The translations under genes and the position numbers were made by a program. Shown here piece by piece: positions 1-6,533 of a stretch of DNA of 9,880 nt. The stretch covers positions 1 through 9,880 of the forward strand of contig JAFGOL010000182.1 in assembly GCA_016926495.1 (NCBI GenBank), given 5' to 3'. Numbering within the stretch: the stretch's first letter is position 1; every line of letters begins with the position of its first letter. The notes beneath the pieces were generated by a model, which was not told the DNA's origin, ran no database searches, and saw nothing but the letters and a program-made list of their open reading frames with translations. The DNA comes from Oligoflexia bacterium (GTDB lineage: Bacteria; Bdellovibrionota; JAFGOL01).

Positions 1-105
1 ACGCTTATATCCCGTTTTGAAAAGAGACTGGGACTTGATCGTATTAATATTGAAAACAAAAAAACACGAATAGTGGACGAACTATCCGGAGGAAACTGCA
101 AATGA
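1..105 (+). CDS. C-terminal fragment of an unrecognised protein (5' end outside window)
   Basis: Frame 1 is open from the first base to a TGA at 103-105, giving 34 residues that start TLISRFEKRLGLD and end DELSGGNCK. The fragment is charged, probably helical at first, and matches no family I can name. It is supported as a real gene end by the ATGA overlap with the Hsp70 start at 102: the upstream stop and downstream start share bases, a typical sign of translational coupling inside an operon. The Shine-Dalgarno-like GGAGGA for the next gene (about 88-93) lies inside its last codons. The partner could be a co-chaperone or substrate-delivery protein, but that is only inferred from its position. 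Confidence 0.6.
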   Translation, partial: TLISRFEKRLGLDRINIENKKTRIVDELSGGNCK

Positions 106-1550
106 TACTTGGTATTGACTTGGGTACAACAAACGCTTCAGCCGCTGTAATAAAAAAGGGCAGGCCTGTTTTTGTAAAAACCGGCTATTCGCAGAACTGC
201 AACATATTGCCTTCCGTGGTGGGCTACAATGATAAAGGTGAAATAGTGGCGGGCGAAGAAGCCAGGGACCTTTGTCTTGTAAATCCCGATTCAGCAATAA
301 GGTCCGTAAAAAATTATATGGGAAAGAACAAGGATATCGTACTCAGGAATCCTTTGACCTCCGAAAATGTTTCGTACAAACCATACGAAATTTCTTCGAA
401 GATACTTGAAAGGATCAAAAAGCTGGCGTCAGAGCAACTGGGGGAGCGGATTACCAGGGCGGTTATTACCGTGCCTGCGTATTTTAATGACAAGGCCAGA
501 AAGGATACTATTAAAGCCGGCGCCATGGCGGGTCTTGAGGTTGTGAGGATAATCAACGAGCCCACGGCGGCCGCTCTTTGTTACGGCCTTCATAACAAGG
601 GTCTTGAGAATAACCACGTTATGGTATATGACCTCGGCGGCGGTACTTTTGACATATCGGTGATAGAGATAAACGATGACATTATTGAAGTAATAGCTTC
701 AGACGGCGACAGGTCGCTGGGCGGTGACAGGTTTGATTATGCCCTGTTTTCCAGTTTTTATAAAAAGATTAAAGCCGGCGGCAACGCGGATATTGATAAT
801 CTTGTCGCGATGTCCATTTTGCTTAATGAATCCGAACAGGCAAAGATCCATTTGTCCAGTGTTGTCAAGAAATCCCTTTCCATAAAGGAGTTCGGTTTTG
901 ACGAGGTTCTTTACAGGGAGGATTTCGAGAACCTTATAAAACCCTTTATTGATAAAACGGTTGATCAGTGCAGGGCTGTTGTCGAAAAATCCGGAATAGG
1001 GAACAGGAATATTGATAAAATACTGCTTGTCGGCGGCAGCACAAGAATACCCTATGTGCGAAACGTTCTTGAGAGTGCTTTAAAAGTACCCGTAAGCCAG
1101 GAAATAGATCCTGATCTCGCCGTGGTGACCGGCGCCGCCATTCAGGCCGCCATCATAGAAGGCCGACAGGTCGATTCCGTGCTTGTCGATGTAGCTCCGC
1201 ATTCGCTTAGCGTAAGCTGTGTGATAGAAAAAAACGGCAGGACGGTGCCTAATTTTTGCAGCAAGCTTATAAGGAAAAATACGCCTATACCGTGTACGGT
1301 CGAGGAAACCTTTTCAACGCTGAACGATAATCAGGACACGGTGCGTATAGCCGTATACCAGGGTGAAAGCGATTTCGAGGAAAACAACGTGTTGATCAAG
1401 GAACTCAAATTTTCAGGTCTAAAGGGCAGAAAGGCGGGCGAGACCGAGATACTTGTCAATTTTTCCTATAAACTCGACGGTACCGTGGACATAACCGCCT
1501 GTGAGGACGGAACAAAAAACAAGCTCATGGACAGTTGCGCTACAAACTGA
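102..1550 (+). CDS. Short Hsp70-family (DnaK-like) chaperone lacking the helical lid
   Basis: This is an ATP-dependent Hsp70 chaperone of 482 residues. The nucleotide-binding domain spans about 1-355 and is intact: phosphate-1 loop GIDLGTT (4-10), the K70 equivalent of the DnaK catalytic lysine, VPAYFNDKARKDT (124-136) with the switch proline, phosphate-2 motif DLGGGTFDIS (177-186), and adenosine motif LLVGGSTRIPYV (308-319). An interdomain linker-like stretch VLVDVAPHSLS (360-370) leads into a beta-type substrate-binding domain ending near DGTVDITACEDG (459-470). The protein stops there. Canonical DnaK is about 630-640 residues and HscC about 550, so the alpha-helical lid and disordered tail are absent. 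The stop is followed one base later by the stop of the opposing channel gene. GGAGGA lies about eight bases before the ATG. It is probably cytoplasmic. It is more likely an accessory Hsp70 than the main DnaK; no grpE or dnaJ is visible. Confidence 0.93.
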   Translation: MILGIDLGTTNASAAVIKKGRPVFVKTGYSQNCNILPSVVGYNDKGEIVAGEEARDLCLVNPDSAIRSVKNYMGKNKDIVLRNPLTSENVSYKPYEISSKILERIKKLASEQLGERITRAVITVPAYFNDKARKDTIKAGAMAGLEVVRIINEPTAAALCYGLHNKGLENNHVMVYDLGGGTFDISVIEINDDIIEVIASDGDRSLGGDRFDYALFSSFYKKIKAGGNADIDNLVAMSILLNESEQAKIHLSSVVKKSLSIKEFGFDEVLYREDFENLIKPFIDKTVDQCRAVVEKSGIGNRNIDKILLVGGSTRIPYVRNVLESALKVPVSQEIDPDLAVVTGAAIQAAIIEGRQVDSVLVDVAPHSLSVSCVIEKNGRTVPNFCSKLIRKNTPIPCTVEETFSTLNDNQDTVRIAVYQGESDFEENNVLIKELKFSGLKGRKAGETEILVNFSYKLDGTVDITACEDGTKNKLMDSCATN

Positions 1551-1551
1551 G

Positions 1552-3966
1552 TCAGGTTTCAGATTTTATGTGAACATCCCTTTGCGGGAAGGGTATAACA
1601 ATACCGTTTTTAGCGAAACTCCGGTTAATTTCGTGCATTACAGTGCTTTTAATGTTCAGGTATTCCAACGGATTGTCGATCCAGAACCTGACCCTGAAAA
1701 CGAGGCTGCTGTCCGCAAACTGCGAAAACAGGATATTGGGTACGGGAGTTTTCAGTATCTGCGGATTTTTATCAAGCACTTTAGCGATAATGTCCGTAAC
1801 CTTGCCGGTATCTGTTCCGTACTGCACCCCGACCTCTACCCACAGGCCTATGATGTTGTCGGAAAGCGTCCAGTTGATCAGATTGTTTGAGATTATATGC
1901 GAATTCGGTATTACTATCGATGAATTGTTGAGTGTATTGACGATGGTGCTTCTTGAACCGATGTGCTTGACTATCACGAAATCCCCGTCTATCTCAAGCA
2001 CGTCCCCCACCCTTATGGGCCTTTCAAAAAGCAGGATTATACCTGATATGAAATTGTTGGCGATATTCTGCAGGCCGAAACCGATACCTACGCCGAGCGC
2101 TCCCGCTATTATGGCAAGGTTTCTGTACGTAAAGCCCAGTATTGAACCGCACAAAAGCATAAAGATCAGTATCAGTGAGTATTTTGTAAGCGCGTAAAAA
2201 TTGGCTTCGAATTTTCTGTCTATGTCCAGGTAATCGAATATAAAAACGTCCCACCAGTAGACGGCCAGTATGTATATGAACCTTACTACAAAATAAGCCG
2301 CGATAATTTTCAGGACGTGGTGTATCTGTACGACATGTCCACCGACGCTGAGTATGGATAAATCCATGAGCGACGGTATAATGAATATATAGCTGGTCCA
2401 TGCTTTAACAACCAGCATGATCGTGAATATAAAAAGCGCTGAATTTAAGAAAAGGTTGCTGAAGTTTCTTATGGCAACCGATTCCTGGAAGGGTATTTTT
2501 GATTTTTCAACCGATCTTATAAAAGACACGTTTATAAATTCCGAACCTATAGCGTAAAGCATCCACGCGGCGATAACGGTCGTGAAATTATACAGGAATA
2601 TCATCTGCACTGTCTCGCTCAGGGTTATAAATCCGGACGCCTCCAGTACCAGCGAACAGAAAATAAGGAATAAAATAAAGAGGAACAATACCCTGGTGAC
2701 ACGCGCGAAGAATTTTACGCGCTTGCTCTTATTAACCAGTATGGCCTTTATGTTTGTTCGCCAGAAAGCCCCGATGCACAAAAATATGAAAATAAGGAAG
2801 GAGATGAAATATATCGTATGAAAAAGATCACCCGATATTCCGTACATTACCTTGGGTATTTTAAGCATCAGTACCAGGCATAGGGCCGTGTACGCCGCAT
2901 TGAACCTTGAAGCTGTTTTTTTTCTCTCCCTGTCACTTATGAATTGAAGCTGGCCGTGCTCACCTAAAAATACCGTTTTGGTAAAAAGCCTTCCTATTTT
3001 CCACATCGTGTACGCGATAAGTACTGACAGGACCGCCGTGTAGATCATGGCGGGATAGGCGTCAAATGAGAATATATAGGTAAGAACAATAAGCGAAAGA
3101 AAAAGCGAAACCGTGAAAAACCACCTGTATTTCAGGACTGAATTCAGGAGGGCGATCTCTATAAGGTTTGTCTTGTTTATATTGTACGTTCTGCCCTTGA
3201 GCGGATGGATCACGAACACGGACATTAAAACAAAACAAAATATGATCAGGGAAGTTACAAGCAAAAAGATATCAAAGGATTTCTGGTTGTTTGGCTCCGC
3301 TATATTGTAATCGGATATCAGGTCCCGGAACGCGGTCTGAATGTCCGTGACTTCTGTAATTATATTGCTAAGTACGGTTGCGGAGAACAGGACTTTTTCC
3401 TTTTCCCATCTGAATGTATTGGCCTTCACGTTTTTTTTCAGGTTCTGCGTCCAGTCATTAAGCTGCACGATAAAATCCGTCAGTTCCTGCCTGAAAATCA
3501 GGAGGTCCTTAAGGCTGTTGTTGAATTCCTCTGATTTTGACTGGTGTTTGTTCAGGAGTTGCTTTATCCTCCAGTCTTTTTTGGGTGTTTGTTTGTATAT
3601 TTCATTAAACGATATCTGGGCCTTCTGGTTGGCTTCGTAAAAGTTGTCGGACGATTCTATTATTTTATTCAGTTCGGATTTCCTGTTATTGAAGTTTTCG
3701 AGAACGGTTTTCAGCGATTTTCTTGCTTCATTGAGGTCTTCCTTTGATATGTTGTTTGAGGTTACCGAAATCAGTATGTCCGAGAATTTGACCTTGTTGG
3801 CCGCGATTTCATCCGTCAGCAATTTCCTCGTTTCGCTGTAGCTTTCAATTTTTTTAATTTCATCGTCAATCTTTGTTATTGATTCGTTGAGGGACTGCTG
3901 CAGTTCCGCGTGCAAAGTGCCTGAAAGTGTGATAAGGATAAGGAATATTAAATTATGTATGTTCAT
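1552..3966 (-). CDS. Large MscS-family mechanosensitive channel (MscK-like architecture)
   Basis: This is an inner-membrane channel of 804 residues expected to open under membrane tension and release solutes during hypo-osmotic shock. Residues 1-20 look like a signal peptide ending in LHA. Residues 21-225 are a charged, heptad-like region predicted as a periplasmic coiled coil. About ten hydrophobic segments follow between 231 and 645, including 231-255, 281-300, 383-402, 421-441, 456-475, 551-572 and 594-612. The diagnostic part is the glycine/alanine-rich pore helix and beta domain: LAIIAGALGVGIGFGLQNI (617-635), FERPIRVGDVLEIDG (647-661), NSSIVIPNSHIISN (681-694), and the closing GIVIPFPQRDVHI (788-800). 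Small MscS is about 286 residues, so this belongs to the long MscK/YbiO/YjeP-like class; which subclass is uncertain. The ATG at 3966 is chosen because it opens the signal peptide. It has no Shine-Dalgarno sequence, and a TATAAT ends only seven bases upstream, so the mRNA may be leaderless. Confidence 0.93.
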   Translation of the reverse strand: MNIHNLIFLILITLSGTLHAELQQSLNESITKIDDEIKKIESYSETRKLLTDEIAANKVKFSDILISVTSNNISKEDLNEARKSLKTVLENFNNRKSELNKIIESSDNFYEANQKAQISFNEIYKQTPKKDWRIKQLLNKHQSKSEEFNNSLKDLLIFRQELTDFIVQLNDWTQNLKKNVKANTFRWEKEKVLFSATVLSNIITEVTDIQTAFRDLISDYNIAEPNNQKSFDIFLLVTSLIIFCFVLMSVFVIHPLKGRTYNINKTNLIEIALLNSVLKYRWFFTVSLFLSLIVLTYIFSFDAYPAMIYTAVLSVLIAYTMWKIGRLFTKTVFLGEHGQLQFISDRERKKTASRFNAAYTALCLVLMLKIPKVMYGISGDLFHTIYFISFLIFIFLCIGAFWRTNIKAILVNKSKRVKFFARVTRVLFLFILFLIFCSLVLEASGFITLSETVQMIFLYNFTTVIAAWMLYAIGSEFINVSFIRSVEKSKIPFQESVAIRNFSNLFLNSALFIFTIMLVVKAWTSYIFIIPSLMDLSILSVGGHVVQIHHVLKIIAAYFVVRFIYILAVYWWDVFIFDYLDIDRKFEANFYALTKYSLILIFMLLCGSILGFTYRNLAIIAGALGVGIGFGLQNIANNFISGIILLFERPIRVGDVLEIDGDFVIVKHIGSRSTIVNTLNNSSIVIPNSHIISNNLINWTLSDNIIGLWVEVGVQYGTDTGKVTDIIAKVLDKNPQILKTPVPNILFSQFADSSLVFRVRFWIDNPLEYLNIKSTVMHEINRSFAKNGIVIPFPQRDVHIKSET

Positions 3967-4025
3967 GCGGGATATTATAATTGATTTTGGCTGATAATGC
4001 TGTAAAAAAATATGGAGGCTGATTT
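3967..4025. promoter_or_regulatory. Divergent promoter region with palindromic -10 element
   Basis: These 59 bases separate the start codons of the channel gene (- strand) and the GyrI-like gene (+ strand), so both promoters must lie here or inside the flanking genes. ATTATAAT at 3974-3981 is its own reverse complement. It holds TATAAT on the + strand (3976-3981) and TATAAT on the - strand (3979-3974), a perfect sigma-70-type -10 box in each direction. No convincing -35 hexamer is visible on either side. Transcription leftward would begin about at the channel ATG; rightward it would begin near 3988 and leave a leader of about 37 bases with GGAGG at 4014-4018. Promoter activity is inferred. 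Confidence 0.55.
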
Positions 4026-4571
4026 ATGAAAAAATTTGTTAAATATACAATGTTCCTGCTCGCGGGAATAATCGTGGTTGTTCTCGGAGTCCTTGCGTAT
4101 TCGGGTTTGTTCAGCAGCGTTGAATATGTCGCGATGGATATGGGTCCCTATACAATAGCTTACCAGGAATTTACTGGCGACTATTCCAGGACCGGGCCGG
4201 TTTTTGAGAAGGTGTACAAGGACCTTGAGGCAATGGGGATCAAGACCACAAAAGGCATGGGAATATACTATGATGATCCCAAAACTACGCCGAGGGACCA
4301 GTGCAGGAGTGACATAGGGGTTATTGTCGACGAACCCACCATGGATGTTGTAAAAGCCATCAGGGAATCCTATGAGATCAAGATCGTACCCGAGGGCAAG
4401 TACCTTGTCGCGGAATTTCCATACAGGACCAAGCTTTCCATATTAATAGGAGTTTTCAAGGCGTATCCTGAGCTTGAAAACGAGATCAGGCAAAACGGGT
4501 ATGTACAAAAGGAATGTATGGAATTATATGATTCCGTTAATAACAAGATCCTGTATATGATGAAGATTTAA
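4026..4571 (+). CDS. Membrane-anchored GyrI-like / effector-binding domain protein
   Basis: The 181-residue protein has an N-terminal lysine pair and one hydrophobic helix (about 8-28), which reads as a signal anchor or uncleaved signal peptide. A single domain follows that resembles the GyrI-like small-molecule binding fold, also known from the C-terminal effector domains of AraC/BmrR-type regulators. Fold-typical features are YQEFTGDYSRTGPVFEKVY (46-64), the GIYYDDP strand (79-85) followed by the RDQCRSDIGV strand (90-99), and the closing EFPYR (130-134). No DNA-binding domain is present, so direct transcription control is unlikely. In this family the pocket binds hydrophobic or cationic ligands or hydrolyses them, but no ligand can be deduced here. 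GGAGG at 4014-4018 sits seven bases before the ATG. It is divergent from the channel gene. The family call is by motif pattern only, and the extracytoplasmic placement is predicted. Confidence 0.72.
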   Translation: MKKFVKYTMFLLAGIIVVVLGVLAYSGLFSSVEYVAMDMGPYTIAYQEFTGDYSRTGPVFEKVYKDLEAMGIKTTKGMGIYYDDPKTTPRDQCRSDIGVIVDEPTMDVVKAIRESYEIKIVPEGKYLVAEFPYRTKLSILIGVFKAYPELENEIRQNGYVQKECMELYDSVNNKILYMMKI

Positions 4572-4698
4572 GATATAAATAATATTTCTTTATATTGTAT
4601 AATTTTTATACACCTGATATAAAAGTGTATAGTTTTTTATATTATAAATTTTAGTCTTTTTGAGCCAAAATTCAATAAATTCAAATAGTTACGATTTA
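4572..4698. promoter_or_regulatory. AT-rich region with TGTATA half-sites, candidate enhancer (UAS)
   Basis: This AT-rich stretch lies between the GyrI-like gene and the sigma-54 promoter. It contains three copies of one hexamer: TGTATA at 4596-4601, its reverse complement TATACA at 4607-4612, and TGTATA again at 4626-4631. They form two inverted repeats: the 17-base palindrome TGTATAA-TTT-TTATACA (4596-4612), and TATACAC (4607-4613) with GTGTATA (4625-4631) around an 11-base spacer. The second repeat is centred about 106 bases upstream of the predicted start of transcription, where sigma-54 activators (NtrC-type bEBPs) usually bind. The same bases could form a weak hairpin followed by TTTTTT (4633-4638), a possible poor terminator for the upstream gene. 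The regulator is unknown. Confidence 0.45.
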
Positions 4699-4713
4699 TG
4701 GCACACCTGTTGC
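4699..4713 (+). promoter_or_regulatory. Sigma-54 (RpoN) -24/-12 promoter
   Basis: The sequence is TGGCAC-N5-TTGC, with the invariant GG at 4700-4701 and GC at 4712-4713 exactly 12 bases apart, followed by A as in the TTGCA consensus. This matches the sigma-54 consensus TGGCACG-N4-TTGCW at the key positions. The predicted transcription start is near 4725, leaving a leader of about 39 bases before the ATG at 4764. It faces the secreted-protein gene and lies in non-coding DNA, which makes a chance match less likely. Confidence 0.85.
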
Positions 4714-4763
4714 AGTATTAAAAGTGCGAGGAAAGATTTAATAAACTTAATAAGAGGTGTGTT

Positions 4764-5522
4764 ATGAAATGGGGGAAATTAATAACTCTGGTGATCGGGA
4801 CCTATTTGCTCATAGGCTCTGCCGCAGCTCAGCTTTATGATGATCCGTTCAAGTCTGCTACTGATTATTTTGCCAATAAAACGCAGGAATTGAATAGCAG
4901 CTCATCATCAGCGGGTGACTTTTTTAATGCTTATATAGGATATCTGGGAGCTCAGAAAGATCTTCTTAACAGGGAAGTTAACAGCTTGAAAAACATTAAT
5001 TTTAATAGCCTTGGCGGTTCCGGCAATAACGGAATGGGCGGCGGCTCAGGCATTATGTTCGGCCGTTTCTGCGCCACTCCGAATCCGATACCTTATACGA
5101 TAGGCGCGATTATGAACGGACTTATAGGTGTATCGCATGACGCGGCTGATATGTATGAAACAAAACATTATTATAAAACGCTAAGGGCTAGGGATAAACA
5201 GTATCTTCTTACCACTGAAAACATGTACCATGACGCAACAAAGCTCGCTTTTCTTAACGGAACAGGCGGGCCCATGCTTCCGTGGGAAGCCGAAGATCCC
5301 GAGATTGCGTATTATGCTTCGATAAACAGGAGCCCTGACGGTATGCAGGCCCTTATGGCAAGGGAATTTGCAAGCACAATCAGTAACGGAATGGGCGGTT
5401 CGGGTAACCTGGGATTCATGGGCAGCAGGGCCGCGTGGGAATCTTCCATGTCACGTTCAGGCTGGTATACAGGTTCTTCTTCCGGTATGACAACGATGAC
5501 AGGAAGCAACAGGGGCGTCTGA
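4764..5522 (+). CDS. Secreted glycine-rich protein of unknown family, sigma-54 controlled
   Basis: The 252-residue protein has a Sec signal peptide: MKWGK, hydrophobic core, then SAAA|Q with predicted cleavage after A22. The mature protein has four parts. Residues 23-80 are helical and serine-rich (SSSSS at 45-49). Residues 84-100 are a Gly/Asn/Ser-rich linker. Residues 104-200 form a probable helical core, with PIPYTIGAIMNGLIG at 109-123 and many Tyr, His and charged residues. Residues 205-252 are a second Gly/Ser/Met-rich tail. The motif NGMGG-SG recurs in both glycine-rich parts (89-96 and 208-214). There is one cysteine (C103) and no lipobox or later membrane helix, so it is probably exported to the periplasm or beyond. 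AAGAGGTG (4752-4759) precedes the ATG. Three stops in a row (TGA TAA TAA, 5520-5528) and a strong terminator close the unit. I recognise no family or catalytic motif; a structural or surface role is a guess. Confidence 0.85.
   Translation: MKWGKLITLVIGTYLLIGSAAAQLYDDPFKSATDYFANKTQELNSSSSSAGDFFNAYIGYLGAQKDLLNREVNSLKNINFNSLGGSGNNGMGGGSGIMFGRFCATPNPIPYTIGAIMNGLIGVSHDAADMYETKHYYKTLRARDKQYLLTTENMYHDATKLAFLNGTGGPMLPWEAEDPEIAYYASINRSPDGMQALMAREFASTISNGMGGSGNLGFMGSRAAWESSMSRSGWYTGSSSGMTTMTGSNRGV
5027..5398 (+). repeat. 15-base direct repeat encoding the NGMGG motif
   Basis: TAACGGAATGGGCGG occurs exactly at 5027-5041 and again at 5384-5398, in the same reading frame, inside the secreted-protein gene. 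The encoded motifs are NNGMGGGSGIMFG and SNGMGGSGNLGFMG, so the similarity extends beyond the identical bases. This points to an internally duplicated glycine-rich element on either side of the central domain. Confidence 0.7.
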
Positions 5523-5547
5523 TAATAATTAATTTTAAGATATACGG

Positions 5548-5578
5548 CCGGCTTTCCGAAAGGAAAGCCGGTTTTTTT
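5548..5578 (+). terminator. Intrinsic (rho-independent) terminator
   Basis: A perfect 10-bp stem, CCGGCTTTCC (5548-5557) paired with GGAAAGCCGG (5562-5571), is closed by a GAAA tetraloop and followed directly by seven T residues (5572-5578). It lies 25 bases after the stop of the secreted-protein gene and isolates that gene from the mtnP cluster downstream. On the opposite strand the hairpin is not followed by an equivalent T-run, so it reads as one-directional. Confidence 0.96.
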
Positions 5579-5632
5579 GTTGTACTTCCTTAATCCGTAG
5601 TGTAAAAACTTTGCGTGATCAATACGGTATTT

Positions 5633-5638
5633 GGGAGG
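5633..5638 (+). promoter_or_regulatory. Ribosome binding site that fixes the mtnP start
   Basis: GGGAGG lies five bases before the ATG at 5644. The same frame is open further upstream to a TTG at 5611, but that start has no Shine-Dalgarno sequence, and it would add 11 residues not seen before the conserved IGVIGGSG strand in this enzyme family. The ATG at 5644 is therefore preferred. Confidence 0.85.
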
Positions 5639-5643
5639 TTGCG

Positions 5644-6528
5644 ATGGCAGAGACAAAACGTATAGGCGTTATAGGCGGCAGCGGGCTTTATGAAATCGAA
5701 GGACTTACCAATATCAGTGAAGTAAGGGTGGATACTCCGTTCGGAGTCCCCTCGGACGCTTTTGTTAAAGGCACTATAGGTGATGTAGAGCTTTATTTTT
5801 TACCGCGTCATGCCAAAGGGCACAAAATAATGCCTTCAGAGCTTAATTCAAGGGCCAATATATACGCGTTTAAAAAACTGGGTGTAAAGGCGCTGATTTC
5901 CATAAGCGCCGTTGGAAGCATGAAAGAGGAAATAGAACCCGGTGATTTTGTCATTGTTGATCAATTCATTGATAGAACTAAAGCCACCAGGGTTAACAGT
6001 TTTTTCGGCAACGGAATAGTCGCTCATGTTCCGCTTGCGGACCCCGTGTGCCCGGTGCTTAATCAAATGCTCTATCAGGTCAGGGACCCGGATCATCACA
6101 TGCATTCAAAAGGAACATATATATGTATAGACGGCCCCCAGTTTTCAACAAGGGCTGAATCGAATTTCTACAGAATGCTCGGTGTTGACGTAATAGGCAT
6201 GACCGCCTGCCCCGAGTACAAGCTCGCGAGGGAAGCCGGGCTTCACTTTGCCGTAGTTGCCCTTTCAACTGATTATGACTGCTGGAACGAAGATGAAGAA
6301 GATGTTACCGTTGAGGCAATTATAAATACCATTAAATCAAATGTGGCGGGCGCAAAGTCGTTGATAAGGCGTTTTGCCGAGTACGCGGGCGTGAACTGGG
6401 CAAAGCTTGAAGACTGCGGCTGCGAAAACGCCCTTAAAAACACGGTAATGACAAATCCTGAAACTTTTCCAAAGGATACATATAAAAAACTGGAACTGCT
6501 GCTCGGTAAATACTACGGGAGTAAGTAA
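5644..6528 (+). CDS. mtnP: S-methyl-5'-thioadenosine phosphorylase
   Basis: This cytoplasmic enzyme cleaves methylthioadenosine, a by-product of polyamine and SAM metabolism, with phosphate to adenine and methylthioribose-1-phosphate. At 294 residues it has the usual length of the PNP/MTAP class-2 family. Visible motifs are the phosphate-binding IGVIGGSGLYE (7-17), PRHAKGHKIMPS (54-65), AVGSM (89-93), DQFIDRTK (106-113), GPQFSTRAES (164-173) and GMTACPE (185-191). STDYDCW (208-214) carries the two aspartates (D210, D212) that mark 6-aminopurine (adenine) preference; purine nucleoside phosphorylases for guanosine/inosine have Asn there. It opens the co-directional cluster after the terminator and is followed five bases later by a PfkB kinase gene. 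No clear sigma-70 promoter is visible in the 65 bases before it. Dual use of adenosine or methylthioinosine cannot be excluded by sequence. Confidence 0.94.
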   Translation: MAETKRIGVIGGSGLYEIEGLTNISEVRVDTPFGVPSDAFVKGTIGDVELYFLPRHAKGHKIMPSELNSRANIYAFKKLGVKALISISAVGSMKEEIEPGDFVIVDQFIDRTKATRVNSFFGNGIVAHVPLADPVCPVLNQMLYQVRDPDHHMHSKGTYICIDGPQFSTRAESNFYRMLGVDVIGMTACPEYKLAREAGLHFAVVALSTDYDCWNEDEEDVTVEAIINTIKSNVAGAKSLIRRFAEYAGVNWAKLEDCGCENALKNTVMTNPETFPKDTYKKLELLLGKYYGSK

Positions 6529-6533
6529 TTATA

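Noticed and set aside
1578..1593. CCCTT-TGCGGG-AAGGG hairpin near the Hsp70/channel junction
   Set aside because: It has only five base pairs, lies inside the channel coding sequence and has no T-run on either strand, so it is not credible as a terminator.
1501..1890. Open frame on the + strand across the Hsp70/channel junction
   Set aside because: It overlaps the end of the Hsp70 gene in another frame and the conserved C-terminal domain of the MscS-family gene on the other strand; its translation shows no domain.
3988..4000. Second sigma-54-like site before the GyrI-like gene (TTGGCTGATAATGC)
   Set aside because: The GG and GC elements are 10 rather than 12 bases apart, and this spacing is not tolerated by sigma-54 holoenzyme; the rest of the consensus is also poor.
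4607..4640. TATACAC/GTGTATA hairpin with T-run as a terminator of the GyrI-like gene
   Set aside because: The stem is AT-rich with an 11-base loop and would be weak. The repeated half-sites and the position relative to the -24/-12 promoter fit a protein-binding site better, though a minor terminator role is not excluded.
5579..5643. Possible riboswitch or sigma-70 promoter before mtnP
   Set aside because: The space is too short for a known SAM-type riboswitch. The best stem (CCGTA 5595-5599 with TACGG 5623-5627) is five pairs with a long loop, and the best -35/-10 pair (TTGTAC, TAAAAA) is a weak match.
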